The notes: generated by a model not told the origin, from the letters alone. A stretch of 64,000 nucleotides of DNA from Lysobacteraceae bacterium NML93-0399 (GCA_002307375.1 NTJI01000005.1:209373-273372), one strand, 5' to 3'. Numbered from the stretch's first letter, positions 36,161-47,849 are shown. Numbers and translations are program-made.

Positions 36161-36594
36161 GGGGTTCTCCTTTTCTTCTTGAATGTCCCGGCCGAACACG
36201 CTGGCGCGGGCTGTTGCGTCATGTCGTCGCACGCGGAAGGCGGTGAGACGACCTTCCTCTGCGGGAAGGCGGCGCCATGCTGGCAATCGTTTCCTGAATA
36301 GGAGATTTGCAGTTTCTGAAGCGTTCGCAACGCTTCACCGCGTCTTCGGAAATCGCATCGGTCTGTTCAGTCGCAACGCCCTGCTGGCGCGACATCGACA
36401 CGGGCAACACGCATGAAGCGACCGGGAACGTCGAAATCGCGATGCAGCGTTCCGCGGCGCTGTCGGCAGCCGCGCTTCGGATGTGGCACGCAGGCCCGGC
36501 CTTGCGCGAAGGCGCTTTCCGTGCGGCAGGCAACAGTTGGCGCGGGCCCGGCGGCGACGCACAATAGCGGGTCACGAGATGCCCGGAGGGCCGC
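36161..36594. other. Spacer between divergent ompW and aceF
   Basis: About 430 bp with no supported gene. It holds a 19-bp inverted repeat, GAAGCGTT-CGC-AACGCTTC, at 36318-36336, about 260 bases before the aceF start and about 160 before the ompW start. It could serve as an operator for either gene. Confidence 0.5.
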
Positions 36595-38328
36595 ATGGCC
36601 GACCTGAAAGAAGCGCGCGTTCCCGACATTGGCGGGTTTGACGATGTTCCGGTGATCGAGGTGCTGGTCGCCGTCGGTGATTCGGTGTCGGTCGACCAGG
36701 GGCTGGTGACGCTGGAGTCGGACAAGGCCACGATGGAAGTGCCTTCGACGGTGGCCGGCGTCATCAAGGAACTGAAGGTCAAGGTCGGCGATGCCCTGTC
36801 GGAAGGTAGTGTGGTCGCGATCATCGAGGCCGAAGGCGGCGACGCCGAATCCCAAACGCCCGCCAAGGCCGAAGCGCCCGCGACGTCGGAAGCGAAGCAG
36901 CCCGCCGACGAACCGGCGGCCGAGCAGGCCGCACCGGCCGCGAAGGCCGACGCGCCCAAGGCGCAGTCCGGCGGTGGCGGCGCGCAGGAATCGAAGGTGC
37001 CCGACATCGGTGGCTACGACGACGTGCCGGTGATCGAGGTGCTGGTGTCGGTCGGTGACACGGTCGAGAAGGACCAGGGCCTGATCACGCTGGAGTCCGA
37101 CAAGGCCACGATGGAAGTACCGGCCGCCGTCGCCGGCGTCATCAAGGAACTGAAGGTCAAGGTCGGCGATACGCTGTCGGAAGGCAGCGTCGTTGCGATC
37201 ATCGAGGCCGAAGGCGAGGCCGCGGCCGCTGCGCCGTCGGAACCGGCCGCAGCGCCGGCCAAGCCCAAGGACGATGTCGCCGTCGAGCCCGCTGCGCCGC
37301 AGGCGAAAGCGGATCCGATCGCCCAGGCGTCGATCGAGCATCGCCCGCCGGGCGGCGGCAACCCGCCGGTCCGCTTCGATGCCGACGCGATCCTGCCCGA
37401 CAAGGTGCCCTACGCCAGCCCCGCGGTGCGCCTGTTCGCGCGCGAGCTGGGTGTCGATCTGATGCAGCTCAAGGGCAGCGCCAAGGCCGGCCGCATCGTC
37501 CGCGAGGACGTGCAGGCCTACGTCAAGGGCGTGATGCAGGGCGGCGGTGCGAAGGCCGCGGCCGGCGCGCCGGCGGCCGCAGGCGGCGGTCTGAATCTGC
37601 TGCCGTGGCCGAAGGTCGACTTCGCCAAGTTCGGCGAGGTCGAGGTCCAGGAGCTGGGCCGCATCCAGAAGATCTCGGCCGCCAACCTCGCCCGCAACTG
37701 GGCAATGATTCCGCACGTCACGCAGCACGACGATGCCGACATCACCGATCTCGAAGCGCTGCGGGTGCAACTCAACAAGGAAAACGAGAAGGCCGGCATC
37801 AAACTGACCATGCTCGCCTTCCTGATCAAGGCTTCGGTCGCGGTGCTCAAGCAGTATCCGCGCTTCAACAGCTCGCTCGACGCGAGCGGCGAGAACCTGA
37901 CCCTCAAGAAGTATTTCCACATCGGCTTCGCCGCCGACACGCCCAATGGTCTGGTCGTCCCGGTCATCCGCGACGCCGACAAGAAGGGCGTGCTGGAGAT
38001 CTCGCAGGAGATGTCCGCGCTGGCGAAGAAGGCGCGCGACGGCAAGCTCGGCCCGGCCGACATGCAGGGCGGCTGCTTCTCGATCAGCTCGCTCGGCGGC
38101 ATCGGCGGTACCAGCTTCACGCCGATCGTCAACGCGCCGGAAGTGGCGATCCTGGGCGTGTCCAAGTCGGCGATGAAGCCGGTCTGGGACGGCAAGGCCT
38201 TCCAGCCGCGCCTGACCCTGCCGCTGTCGCTGTCCTACGACCACCGCGTCATCGACGGCGCCGCCGCCGCGCGCTTCACCGCGACGCTGGCGCAGTTGCT
38301 CGGCGACATGCGCCGGGTGCTGCTGTAA
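36595..38328 (+). CDS. aceF: Dihydrolipoyllysine acetyltransferase, E2 of pyruvate dehydrogenase
   Basis: A 577-aa E2 subunit with two N-terminal lipoyl domains (lipoyl Lys in ESDKATMEVP near residues 44 and 170). Ala/Pro/Lys-rich linkers follow, then a peripheral-subunit-binding domain (YASPAVRLFARELGVDL, GRIVREDVQAY) and a C-terminal catalytic domain ending SLSYDHRVIDGAAAARF with the active-site His and Asp. It transfers acetyl groups from lipoamide to CoA in the cytoplasm. No aceE is present nearby. The two lipoyl domains are nearly identical at DNA level. First gene of an aceF - GNAT-nitrilase - lpdA run. Confidence 0.96.
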   Translation: MADLKEARVPDIGGFDDVPVIEVLVAVGDSVSVDQGLVTLESDKATMEVPSTVAGVIKELKVKVGDALSEGSVVAIIEAEGGDAESQTPAKAEAPATSEAKQPADEPAAEQAAPAAKADAPKAQSGGGGAQESKVPDIGGYDDVPVIEVLVSVGDTVEKDQGLITLESDKATMEVPAAVAGVIKELKVKVGDTLSEGSVVAIIEAEGEAAAAAPSEPAAAPAKPKDDVAVEPAAPQAKADPIAQASIEHRPPGGGNPPVRFDADAILPDKVPYASPAVRLFARELGVDLMQLKGSAKAGRIVREDVQAYVKGVMQGGGAKAAAGAPAAAGGGLNLLPWPKVDFAKFGEVEVQELGRIQKISAANLARNWAMIPHVTQHDDADITDLEALRVQLNKENEKAGIKLTMLAFLIKASVAVLKQYPRFNSSLDASGENLTLKKYFHIGFAADTPNGLVVPVIRDADKKGVLEISQEMSALAKKARDGKLGPADMQGGCFSISSLGGIGGTSFTPIVNAPEVAILGVSKSAMKPVWDGKAFQPRLTLPLSLSYDHRVIDGAAAARFTATLAQLLGDMRRVLL

Positions 38329-38379
38329 GAGCCGTCCAATGTCCGGCTGCGCTTGCCATCTGACGCGCGTGCGGTACTC

Positions 38380-38414
38380 GGAGGGCGCACGTACCACACG
38401 TACGCTGCGCCTCC
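38380..38414. repeat. Intergenic hairpin after aceF
   Basis: GGAGGGCGCACGTAC and GTACGCTGCGCCTCC pair with a 5-base loop and one bulge per arm. No T-run follows. It lies inside the 160-bp gap between aceF and the GNAT-nitrilase gene and may tune read-through or mRNA stability. Confidence 0.5.
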
Positions 38415-38490
38415 TGTGCGCCGCGGCGTGGCACCGGGTGGCGCGCGCGGCGGATCCTGAGCGGATTCGACGCCCGAGCCGGTTGCCGGC

Positions 38491-40110
38491 ATGACCGAAA
38501 CGTCCTCGCGCGAGCGGGCGCGGCTGACGTTGCGCCATGCCGGCATCGCCGACATCCCGGCGATCGTCGCGCTCAGCGAGCGCATCTACGGGCGCGACAA
38601 CGGCTACACCGCCGAGATGCTCAACGGGCAGATCGCGCAGTTCCCGCAGGGCGTGTTCGTCGCTTACTACGACGATGTCGCCGTGGGTTATTGCGCGACG
38701 TTCCGCATCGACGAGCGCGCGGCGATGGCGCCGCATCGCTGGCAGGAAATTTCCGGCGGCGGTTACGCCTCCCGGCACCTGTCGACCGGCGACTGGCTCT
38801 ACGGCATGGAAGTCTGCGTCGATCCGGCGCACCGCGGACTGCGCATCGGCCGGCGCATGTACGAATTGCGCAAGCGGCTGTGCCAGGACCTCGGTCTGAA
38901 GGGCATCGTCTTCGGTGGCCGCCTGCCGGGCTTCGCGCGTCGTGCCAAGCGCTATCGTGGCGACGTGCGCGCGTATGTCGAGGACGTGCGTGCGGGCCGC
39001 ATCCGGGATCGCGCGCTGAGTTTCCAGTTGCGCAACGGCTTCGAGCTGATCGGCGTGCTGCCGGGCTATCTGCCGCAGGATCTCGAATCGGCCGGCTACG
39101 CCGCGCATCTGGTCTGGCGCAATCCCAAGATCGACGCCAACGCAACCACGCGCGGCACCCAGCGCCCGCTGCCCGATTCGGTGCGCGTGGCCACGGTGCA
39201 GTACCAGCAGCGCCGCGTGGCCTCGTTCGAGGAATTCGCCACGCAGGTCGAGTACTTCGTCGACATCGCCGCTGATTACCGCGCCGATTTCGTCGTCTTC
39301 CCCGAGCTGTTCACGCTGCAATTGCTGTCGGTCGAGAACAAGCCGCTGTCGCCGGTCGATTCGCTGCTCGCGCTGACCGGCTACACCGAGCGATTCGCGC
39401 AGCTGCTGTGCGAACTGGCGGTGCGCCACAACATCAACATCATCGGCGGCTCGCATCCCACGCGCACCAGCGACGGCGAAGACGGCAAGGTGCGCAACAT
39501 CTGCTACGTCGCCTTGCGTGACGGCTCGCTGCATACCCGCGACAAGCTGCATCCCACGCCCAACGAGCGCACCTGGTGGGGCATCGGCGGCGGCGACAGT
39601 GCGCAGGCGATCATGACCGACTGCGGGCCGATCGGCGTCATGATCTGCTACGACAGCGAGTTCCCCGAACTCGGCCGGCACCTCGTCGACCAGGGCGCGA
39701 TGATCCTGTTCGTGCCGTTCTGCACCGACACCCGCGAAGGCTATCTGCGCGTGCGCTACTGCTCGCAGGCGCGTGCGGTGGAGAACCAGTGCTACGTGGT
39801 GCTGTCGGGCAACGTCGGCAATCTGCCGGGCGTCAACAACTTCGACATCCAGTACGCGCAGAGCTGCATCCTCACGCCATGCGATTTCCCGTTCGCGCGT
39901 GACGGCGTCGCCGCCGACACCACGCCGAACGTCGAGCAGGTCGCCTTCGCCGACCTGCGTCTCAACGATCTCGTCGTCGCCCGCAACGACGGCACCGTGC
40001 AGAACCTCAACGACCGCCGCCACGATCTGTATGCGCTGACCTGGGCCCGTCGCCCGGCGTCGCGCATGGCACTGGCCGCCCCCACGCAAACAAGCCCGGA
40101 GACTCCCTGA
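38491..40110 (+). CDS. Bifunctional GNAT acetyltransferase / carbon-nitrogen hydrolase
   Basis: A 539-aa fusion. Residues of about 1-215 form a GNAT domain (IVALSERIYG, VCVDPAHRGLRIGRRMYELRK, with the acetyl-CoA loop RGLRIGRR). Residues of about 228-530 form a nitrilase-fold domain with the complete triad: Glu in VFPELFTLQ, Lys in RDKLHPTPNE and Cys in MICYDSEFPE. Both halves look catalytically intact. Its stop overlaps the lpdA start (TGATG), so it is translationally tied to the pyruvate dehydrogenase E3 gene. The substrate is unknown; an amide whose amine is acetylated, or the reverse, is a reasonable guess. Confidence 0.9.
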   Translation: MTETSSRERARLTLRHAGIADIPAIVALSERIYGRDNGYTAEMLNGQIAQFPQGVFVAYYDDVAVGYCATFRIDERAAMAPHRWQEISGGGYASRHLSTGDWLYGMEVCVDPAHRGLRIGRRMYELRKRLCQDLGLKGIVFGGRLPGFARRAKRYRGDVRAYVEDVRAGRIRDRALSFQLRNGFELIGVLPGYLPQDLESAGYAAHLVWRNPKIDANATTRGTQRPLPDSVRVATVQYQQRRVASFEEFATQVEYFVDIAADYRADFVVFPELFTLQLLSVENKPLSPVDSLLALTGYTERFAQLLCELAVRHNINIIGGSHPTRTSDGEDGKVRNICYVALRDGSLHTRDKLHPTPNERTWWGIGGGDSAQAIMTDCGPIGVMICYDSEFPELGRHLVDQGAMILFVPFCTDTREGYLRVRYCSQARAVENQCYVVLSGNVGNLPGVNNFDIQYAQSCILTPCDFPFARDGVAADTTPNVEQVAFADLRLNDLVVARNDGTVQNLNDRRHDLYALTWARRPASRMALAAPTQTSPETP

Positions 40111-41948
40111 TGGCCAAGACCCTCGAACTGACAGTGCCCGACATCGGCGGCTATGACGATGTGCCGGTGATCGAGGTGCTGGTCGCCGTCGGCGACACCG
40201 TCGCCCAGGACCAGGGGCTGGTGACGCTGGAATCGGACAAGGCCACGATGGAAGTGCCGGCCACGCAGGCGGGCGTCATCAGGGAACTGAAGGTCAAGGT
40301 CGGCGACACGCTGTCGGAAGGCAGCGTGGTCGCGGTGATCGAAGTGGACGGCGAAGCCGGCGATGCTGCGAAGCCGGCAGCGGCGGAGAAGACTGCCGAG
40401 AAGAGCGCCGAGAAGACGGCTGAAGCACCGAAGAAGAGCGAAGCGCCCGGCAACAACCCGCCGGTCGCGCGCTCGCACCGTGCACCGGCCGAGCCCGAAG
40501 CCGTGCAGGCCGCACCGTCTTCGGGCCGCAAGGCCGATGTCGAATGCCGCATCGTTGTGCTCGGCTCGGGCCCCGGCGGTTACACCGCCGCGTTCCGTGC
40601 CGCCGACCTCGATCTCGATACCGTGCTGATCGAACGCTACGACACCCTCGGCGGCGTCTGTCTCAACGTCGGCTGCATTCCGTCGAAGGCGCTGCTGCAT
40701 GCGGCCGACGTCATCGACCAGGCCCAGCACGCCAGCGACTACGGTGTCGACTTCGGCGCGCCCGAGATCTCGCTCGACAAGCTGCGCAGCTACAAGGAAA
40801 AGGTCGTCGGTCAGCTGACCAAGGGCCTGTCCGGCATGGCCAAGCAGCGCAAGGTGCGCGTGGTCGCCGGCACCGGCACCTTCGTGTCGCCGAACGAGAT
40901 CGAAGTCGCGGGCAGCGACGGCAAGACCACCCTGGTGCGTTTCGAGCAGTGCATCATCGCCGCCGGTTCCCAGGCGCTCAAACTGCCCGGCTTTCCGTGG
41001 GACGACCCGCGGGTCATGGACTCGACCGACGCGCTGGAACTGGCCGAAGTGCCCAAGCAGCTGCTGGTCGTCGGCGGCGGCATCATCGGCCTGGAAATGG
41101 CCACCGTGTATCGCGCGCTGGGATCGAACGTCACCGTCGTCGAGCTCGCCGACCAGCTGATGCCCGGTGCCGACAAGGATCTGGTCAAGCCGCTGGCCGA
41201 CCGCCTGAAGAAGCAGGGCGTGTCGGTGCATCTCAAGACCAAGGTCGTCGAGGCCAAGCCCGAGAAGACCGGCATCGTCGTCGAATTCGACGGCGAGAAC
41301 ATCCCCGACACCAAGCTGTTCGATCGCGTGCTGGTCGCCGTGGGCCGTTCGCCCAACGGCGGCAAGATCGGCGCAGACAAGGCTGGCGTGCGCGTGGGCG
41401 AGCGCGGCTTCATCAGCGTCGATGCGCAGATGCGCACCAACGTGCCGCACATCTTCGCCATCGGTGATCTCGTCGGTCAGCCGATGCTCGCGCACAAGGC
41501 GACGCACGAAGGCAAGCTCGCGGCCGAAGTCGCCGCCGGCGAGAAGAAGGAGTGGGTGGCGCGGGTGATTCCGTCGGTGGCGTATACCGACCCGGAAATC
41601 GCGTGGGTCGGCATCACCGAAACCGAGGCCAAGGCCAAGGGTCTGAAGGTCGGCGTGGGCAAGTTCCCGTGGGCCGCCAGCGGCCGCGCGATCGGCCTGG
41701 GCCGCACCGAGGGCTTCACCAAGCTGGTGTTCGACGAGGCCACGCATCGCATCGTCGGCGCGGGCATCGTCGGTGTGCATGCCGGGGATCTGATCGCCGA
41801 GGCCGCACTGGCCATCGAAATGGGCGCCGAAGTCGCCGACATCGGCCACACCATTCACCCGCATCCGACCCTGAGCGAGTCGGTGGCGATGGCGGCAGAG
41901 GTCTACGACGGCACGATCACCGATCTCTACATCCCTAAGAAGAAGTAA
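40110..41948 (+). CDS. lpdA: Dihydrolipoyl dehydrogenase (E3) with N-terminal lipoyl domain
   Basis: A 612-aa flavoprotein. A lipoyl domain (Lys about 44 in ESDKATMEVP) is followed by a Lys/Ala/Glu linker and the E3 core. FAD motif GSGPGGYTAA is near residue 151 and the redox disulfide GGVCLNVGCIPSK near residues 186-191. NAD motif GGGIIGLEMA and the C-terminal HPHPTLSE with the catalytic His follow. It reoxidises lipoamide using NAD+. The extra lipoyl domain is found in pyruvate-dehydrogenase-linked E3s of some proteobacteria. Overlaps the preceding stop by one base. Confidence 0.96.
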   Translation: MAKTLELTVPDIGGYDDVPVIEVLVAVGDTVAQDQGLVTLESDKATMEVPATQAGVIRELKVKVGDTLSEGSVVAVIEVDGEAGDAAKPAAAEKTAEKSAEKTAEAPKKSEAPGNNPPVARSHRAPAEPEAVQAAPSSGRKADVECRIVVLGSGPGGYTAAFRAADLDLDTVLIERYDTLGGVCLNVGCIPSKALLHAADVIDQAQHASDYGVDFGAPEISLDKLRSYKEKVVGQLTKGLSGMAKQRKVRVVAGTGTFVSPNEIEVAGSDGKTTLVRFEQCIIAAGSQALKLPGFPWDDPRVMDSTDALELAEVPKQLLVVGGGIIGLEMATVYRALGSNVTVVELADQLMPGADKDLVKPLADRLKKQGVSVHLKTKVVEAKPEKTGIVVEFDGENIPDTKLFDRVLVAVGRSPNGGKIGADKAGVRVGERGFISVDAQMRTNVPHIFAIGDLVGQPMLAHKATHEGKLAAEVAAGEKKEWVARVIPSVAYTDPEIAWVGITETEAKAKGLKVGVGKFPWAASGRAIGLGRTEGFTKLVFDEATHRIVGAGIVGVHAGDLIAEAALAIEMGAEVADIGHTIHPHPTLSESVAMAAEVYDGTITDLYIPKKK

Positions 41949-41957
41949 TCGCTTCTT

Positions 41958-42025
41958 TGCAGGAGCGCGCTCGCGCGCGAAGGGCTTTCGCGCAGGATGC
42001 CTCTCGCGCCAGCGCACTCCTGCAG
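41958..42025. repeat. REP pair (copy D of four)
   Basis: TGCAGGAGCGCGCTCGCGCG on the left and GCGCCAGCGCACTCCTGCAG on the right, inverted, around GAAGGGCTTTCGCGCAGG. Related to the copies at 14371, 20566 and 35433, with more changes in the core. Confidence 0.78.
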
Positions 42026-42027
42026 AT

Positions 42028-42058
42028 ACAAAAAAGCCCCGGCATGCCGGGGCTTTTT
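42028..42058. terminator. Bidirectional terminator between lpdA and an outer-membrane gene
   Basis: AAAAAAGCCCCGGC / GCCGGGGCTTTTT: a long stem flanked by A and T runs on both strands, serving lpdA (rightward) and the barrel gene (leftward). Confidence 0.88.
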
Positions 42059-42077
42059 CGTGTCGAGATCGACGGGA

Positions 42078-42992
42078 TCAGAAGCGGAACGTCACACCGG
42101 CCATCGGGCCATGCACCTTCAGATCACCCGTGACCCTGCCAGAGTACGGGAACGGGCCTGCATCGATGCCTTCGGGCGCACGCGCGGTGCCGCGATAGTC
42201 GTCCGAAAGCTTCAGGCGGAACCAGTCGTAGCCGGCGTGGATGCCGATGCGCTCGCTGATCATGTATTCGACCAGCAGGCCGCCGCGCTCGAAGTGGCCG
42301 CGCTCGTCGAGGAAGTCGCCCCAGCGCGTGTCGAGGTACTGGGCTTCCAGGCTGACCGTCCAGCGATCGGCCGGAATCCAGCTCAGGCGGGTGTGCAGGC
42401 CGGGCGAGAAACCGTCACGCTTCCAGTTGACCTCTTCGAACTGTGCATCGATCAGATCGGTGTCGGTGGACACACCGTTCGCGAACGCCTCGAGCTCGGC
42501 GTAGGTCACGCCCAGGCCGAGACCCCACTCGAAATTTTCGCTTTTGACGACGGCGTATTCGTAGTTGAGGCTGGCCAGGTTGAAGGACAGGCGGCCGTCG
42601 ATGCGCGCGCCGGGAACTTCGATCGCCTCTCCGCCCGGCAGGATGGTGCCGGTGTCGAGCACGTTGCCGCCGTACTCCCAGGCCTCGTTGCGCCGGTAAT
42701 CGTAGTAGTTGCCGACCAACGCCTGGCGTTCGCTGATGCGGAAGCCGATCGCGCCGCGCGGACGCCACTCGCGACCGGTGTCGAAACTTTCGTTGAAGTC
42801 GAACGTCGCCGAGTCGGTTCCGTCGGTGACCGCGCCGTTGCCCGAGAAGCCCAGTTCGGCCTCGGGGTTGAAGGCGCTCAGGCGCAGGACGAAACGGTCG
42901 TCGCGGCTCTGGGCCTGGGCCGCAGTGGCAACGGAAGCGAGGATGGCGGTGGACAGCAGGGCAAGGACGAGGCGAGGCGCGGGTCGTGACAT
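42078..42992 (-). CDS. OmpW/OmpA-like outer-membrane barrel protein
   Basis: A 304-aa exported protein. The signal peptide is PRLVLALLSTAILASVATAAQA-QS. The mature part alternates strands: RFVLRLSAFNPEAELGFSG, IGFRISERQALVGNYYDYRR, GLGLGVTYAELEAF. The C-terminal HGPMAGVTFRF ends in Phe, as outer-membrane barrels do. The length and strand count suggest an eight- to ten-stranded barrel, but it is not a clear named family. The start at 42992 puts the signal peptide first; an upstream in-frame ATG at 43082 gives an implausible leader. Confidence 0.78.
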   Translation of the reverse strand: MSRPAPRLVLALLSTAILASVATAAQAQSRDDRFVLRLSAFNPEAELGFSGNGAVTDGTDSATFDFNESFDTGREWRPRGAIGFRISERQALVGNYYDYRRNEAWEYGGNVLDTGTILPGGEAIEVPGARIDGRLSFNLASLNYEYAVVKSENFEWGLGLGVTYAELEAFANGVSTDTDLIDAQFEEVNWKRDGFSPGLHTRLSWIPADRWTVSLEAQYLDTRWGDFLDERGHFERGGLLVEYMISERIGIHAGYDWFRLKLSDDYRGTARAPEGIDAGPFPYSGRVTGDLKVHGPMAGVTFRF

Positions 42993-43128
42993 CGTGGCGG
43001 GTCTTTGGGAGAGAGGCCGCCGATGGTCGTTAACGGTGAGTCTTTCCGACGTGAAGCCGCTCACTGGGCGACGTTCGCGCACTTTTCACGACGTCGCGTG
43101 CCAGAGCGGGGGTGCGCCACGGACCCGG

Positions 43129-43162
43129 CAAAAAAAGAGCCCCGGCGGCGGGCCGGGGCTCG
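43129..43162 (-). terminator. Leftward terminator with no known gene behind it
   Basis: GAGCCCCGGC / GCCGGGGCTC stem, followed on the minus strand by seven T. It lies about 135 bases upstream of the barrel-protein ATG on the same strand, and no minus-strand gene is recognised before it. Confidence 0.75.
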
Positions 43163-43336
43163 GGTGACGATCTGCAGACGGGACCGACGAGGAAGGACGG
43201 CAGATCGGGCACGCGGAATAGGACCGGCTGGATGCTGGAAAGTTCCGCCGAAATTGCGGGAAAATCCTGAATACGCGCTGCGATCGGAGGCGATGCGCTA
43301 AGCGGCTGGACGCCCATGCGCCGGGACGTTCTGCAG

Positions 43337-43366
43337 TTGTCCCGCAAATGACGCCGCTGCTATACT
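43337..43366 (+). promoter_or_regulatory. Promoter of the atp operon
   Basis: TTGTCC (43337-43342), 18-bp spacer, TATACT (43361-43366), about 60 bases before the atpI start. Confidence 0.6.
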
Positions 43367-43427
43367 TCGGCGGCTCGACGGGGCCGTTTAGACGTGCCTC
43401 GTACCCTCCAGATACCCGGAATTCGAA

Positions 43428-43805
43428 GTGTTGACGTCCGTCGCTGCAGGTCGGCGGCTGGCACAGCGCGCAATCGCCTGGCAGGCGGTCGCGATCGCGG
43501 TGACGGCGCTGGCCTTCCTTGTGAAGGGAGTTCCCTGGGCGCTGGCGGCGGGCCTCGGTGGCGCGGCGATCGCGCTCGGTGGCTGGCTGTCGAGCGTGGT
43601 GGCACTGGGGGGCGGGGTCAATCCTTCGGCAGGCGCGCTGGCGCGGCTGCTGGCAGGGGTGGCGTTGAAGTGGGTCGTGGCGCTGGCGGTGTTGTGGCTG
43701 GGCGTGGGGGTGGCGGGCTTGCCGCCGGTCCCGATGCTCGCCGGGGTCATCGTCGCGCTCTTCGCGCAGTTGCTCGCAATGGCCCGGCCGCTGGCCAGGC
43801 ACTGA
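43428..43805 (+). CDS. atpI: ATP synthase assembly protein I
   Basis: A 125-aa membrane protein with four hydrophobic segments (AIAWQAVAIAVTALAFLV; AGLGGAAIALGGWLSSVVAL; LLAGVALKWVVALAVLWLGVGV; PMLAGVIVALFAQLLAMARPL). Position as the first gene of the atp operon and length fit AtpI, which assists c-ring assembly. The start is GTG; no ATG occurs earlier in frame. Sequence conservation in this family is low, so the call rests largely on context. Confidence 0.85.
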   Translation: MLTSVAAGRRLAQRAIAWQAVAIAVTALAFLVKGVPWALAAGLGGAAIALGGWLSSVVALGGGVNPSAGALARLLAGVALKWVVALAVLWLGVGVAGLPPVPMLAGVIVALFAQLLAMARPLARH

Positions 43806-43839
43806 AAGACACAATCACCAGGCTAAGGTTTTCGATCTC

Positions 43840-45010
<1,171 letters not shown>

Positions 45011-45117
45011 TCCACGCTGACGCTTCCGGTGCGGCCTGCCTCGCGCATGGCCGCTCCGGCGGATGACAGGGGGCGCGTCCGCGCGCCCGACCCTTCACGA
45101 CAGGCAGTCACACGTCC

Positions 45118-45588
45118 ATGAATATCGGTCTGACCCTCATTGCCCAGGCGATCGCATTCGCCGCCCTGATCTGGATCATCGCGACCAAGATCTGGCCGCC
45201 GCTGCTCAATGCGATCGAAGAGCGCCAGAAGAAGATCGCCGAAGGTCTGGCTGCGGCGGACAACAGCCAGCGCGCCCTCGCGCAGGCGCAGGAAACCGCC
45301 AACGAAGAACTCAAGGCCGCGCGTGCGAAGGCCAACGAGATCATCGAACAGGCGCACCAGCGCGGTAACCAGATCGTCGAGGCCGCCAAGGCCGAAGCGG
45401 TCACCGAAGGCCTGCGCCAGAAGGCGGTGTTCGACGCCGAACTGCTGGCCTCGGCCACCCGTGCCCGTGAGGATCTGCGTCGCCAGGTGTCCGCACTGGC
45501 CGTGACCGGCGCCGAGCGTCTGCTCAAGCGCGAGATCGACGCCAACGCCCACAAGGCGCTGCTCGACGAACTCGCCGCGGAGATCTGA
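45118..45588 (+). CDS. atpF: F0F1 ATP synthase subunit b
   Basis: A 156-aa stator subunit. An N-terminal membrane anchor ([24 protein letters not shown]) is followed by a long Ala/Glu/Lys/Arg helix forming the b-dimer coiled coil. Matches E. coli b in length and helix pattern. Confidence 0.95.
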   Translation: MNIGLTLIAQAIAFAALIWIIATKIWPPLLNAIEERQKKIAEGLAAADNSQRALAQAQETANEELKAARAKANEIIEQAHQRGNQIVEAAKAEAVTEGLRQKAVFDAELLASATRAREDLRRQVSALAVTGAERLLKREIDANAHKALLDELAAEI

Positions 45589-45592
45589 GTCC

Positions 45593-46114
45593 ATGTCGAT
45601 CACGCTCGCCCGCCCGTATGCCCGTGCCGCATTTGCGATCGCGCGTGACGGCGGACAGTTCGCGTCCTGGTCGGATGCGCTGGCCTTCTCGGCCCGCGTC
45701 GCCGCCGATCCGCAGGCATCGGTGCTGCTCGCGCATCCGGCTCTGTCGCACGATGACGCCGTCGCCCTGCTCGCACCCGAGGGTGCGGACGAAGCGTTCG
45801 CCAGTTTCCTCGGCCTGCTCGCCAGCAACGGCCGTCTGCCGCAGCTGCCCGAGATCGCCGGTCTGTACGAAGAACTGCGTGCCGAAGCCGAGCACATCGT
45901 GCTGGCCACGGTGACCTCGGCAGCCGAGCTGCCCGATGCGGAAGTGGAGCAGATCCGCGCCGCGCTCAAGCGTCGTTTCGGTCGCGAGGTCCAGGTCGAG
46001 ACGGCCGTGGACGCGTCGCTGATCGGCGGCGCGGTGATCTCGGCCGGCGACGTGGTGATCGACGGCTCGCTCAAGGGCAAGCTGGCGCGCCTGCAGTCCG
46101 CGCTGACGCACTGA
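45593..46114 (+). CDS. atpH: F0F1 ATP synthase subunit delta
   Basis: A 173-aa OSCP/delta subunit. It starts [15 protein letters not shown]; the C-terminal segment has [33 protein letters not shown], the delta signature. It joins F1 to the b stator. Starts 5 bases after the atpF stop. Confidence 0.96.
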   Translation: MSITLARPYARAAFAIARDGGQFASWSDALAFSARVAADPQASVLLAHPALSHDDAVALLAPEGADEAFASFLGLLASNGRLPQLPEIAGLYEELRAEAEHIVLATVTSAAELPDAEVEQIRAALKRRFGREVQVETAVDASLIGGAVISAGDVVIDGSLKGKLARLQSALTH

Positions 46115-46166
46115 CACGATTTTCAATTGCAACGTCGGCGGCGACGCCGGCTCAAGGGAACCCCCG

Positions 46167-47717
<1,551 letters not shown>

Positions 47718-47721
47718 GCCC

Positions 47722-47830
47722 GTGATTGGTGATTCGTGATTGGTGATTCGTAACAGCAACTGCAACAGCAAGGTGTCGTGACGCAACGTGATCCGCTTTG
47801 TCGAATCACCAGTCGCGAATCACCAATCAC
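47722..47830 (+). repeat. Inverted heptad array in the atpA-atpG spacer
   Basis: 47722-47750 is four heptads, GTGATTG then GTGATTC, alternating, plus a G. 47802-47830 is the reverse complement with two mismatches. The 29-base arms form a long stem around a 51-base loop, ending 19 bases before the atpG start. Confidence 0.85.
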
Positions 47831-47849
47831 AGCGAGCGGAGCGAGCTAA

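Noticed and set aside
36367..40089. An open frame of over 1,200 codons on the minus strand
   Set aside because: Antisense to aceF and the GNAT-nitrilase gene, His/Arg/Gln-rich with no domain. A by-product of the skewed third-position composition.
39792..42017. An open frame of over 700 codons opposite lpdA
   Set aside because: Antisense to lpdA, with repeated low-complexity residues and no recognisable motif.
43030..43350. A minus-strand ORF of about 105 codons upstream of the barrel-protein gene
   Set aside because: It reads through the terminator stem and lacks a ribosome site and family features; a non-coding transcript is a better explanation.
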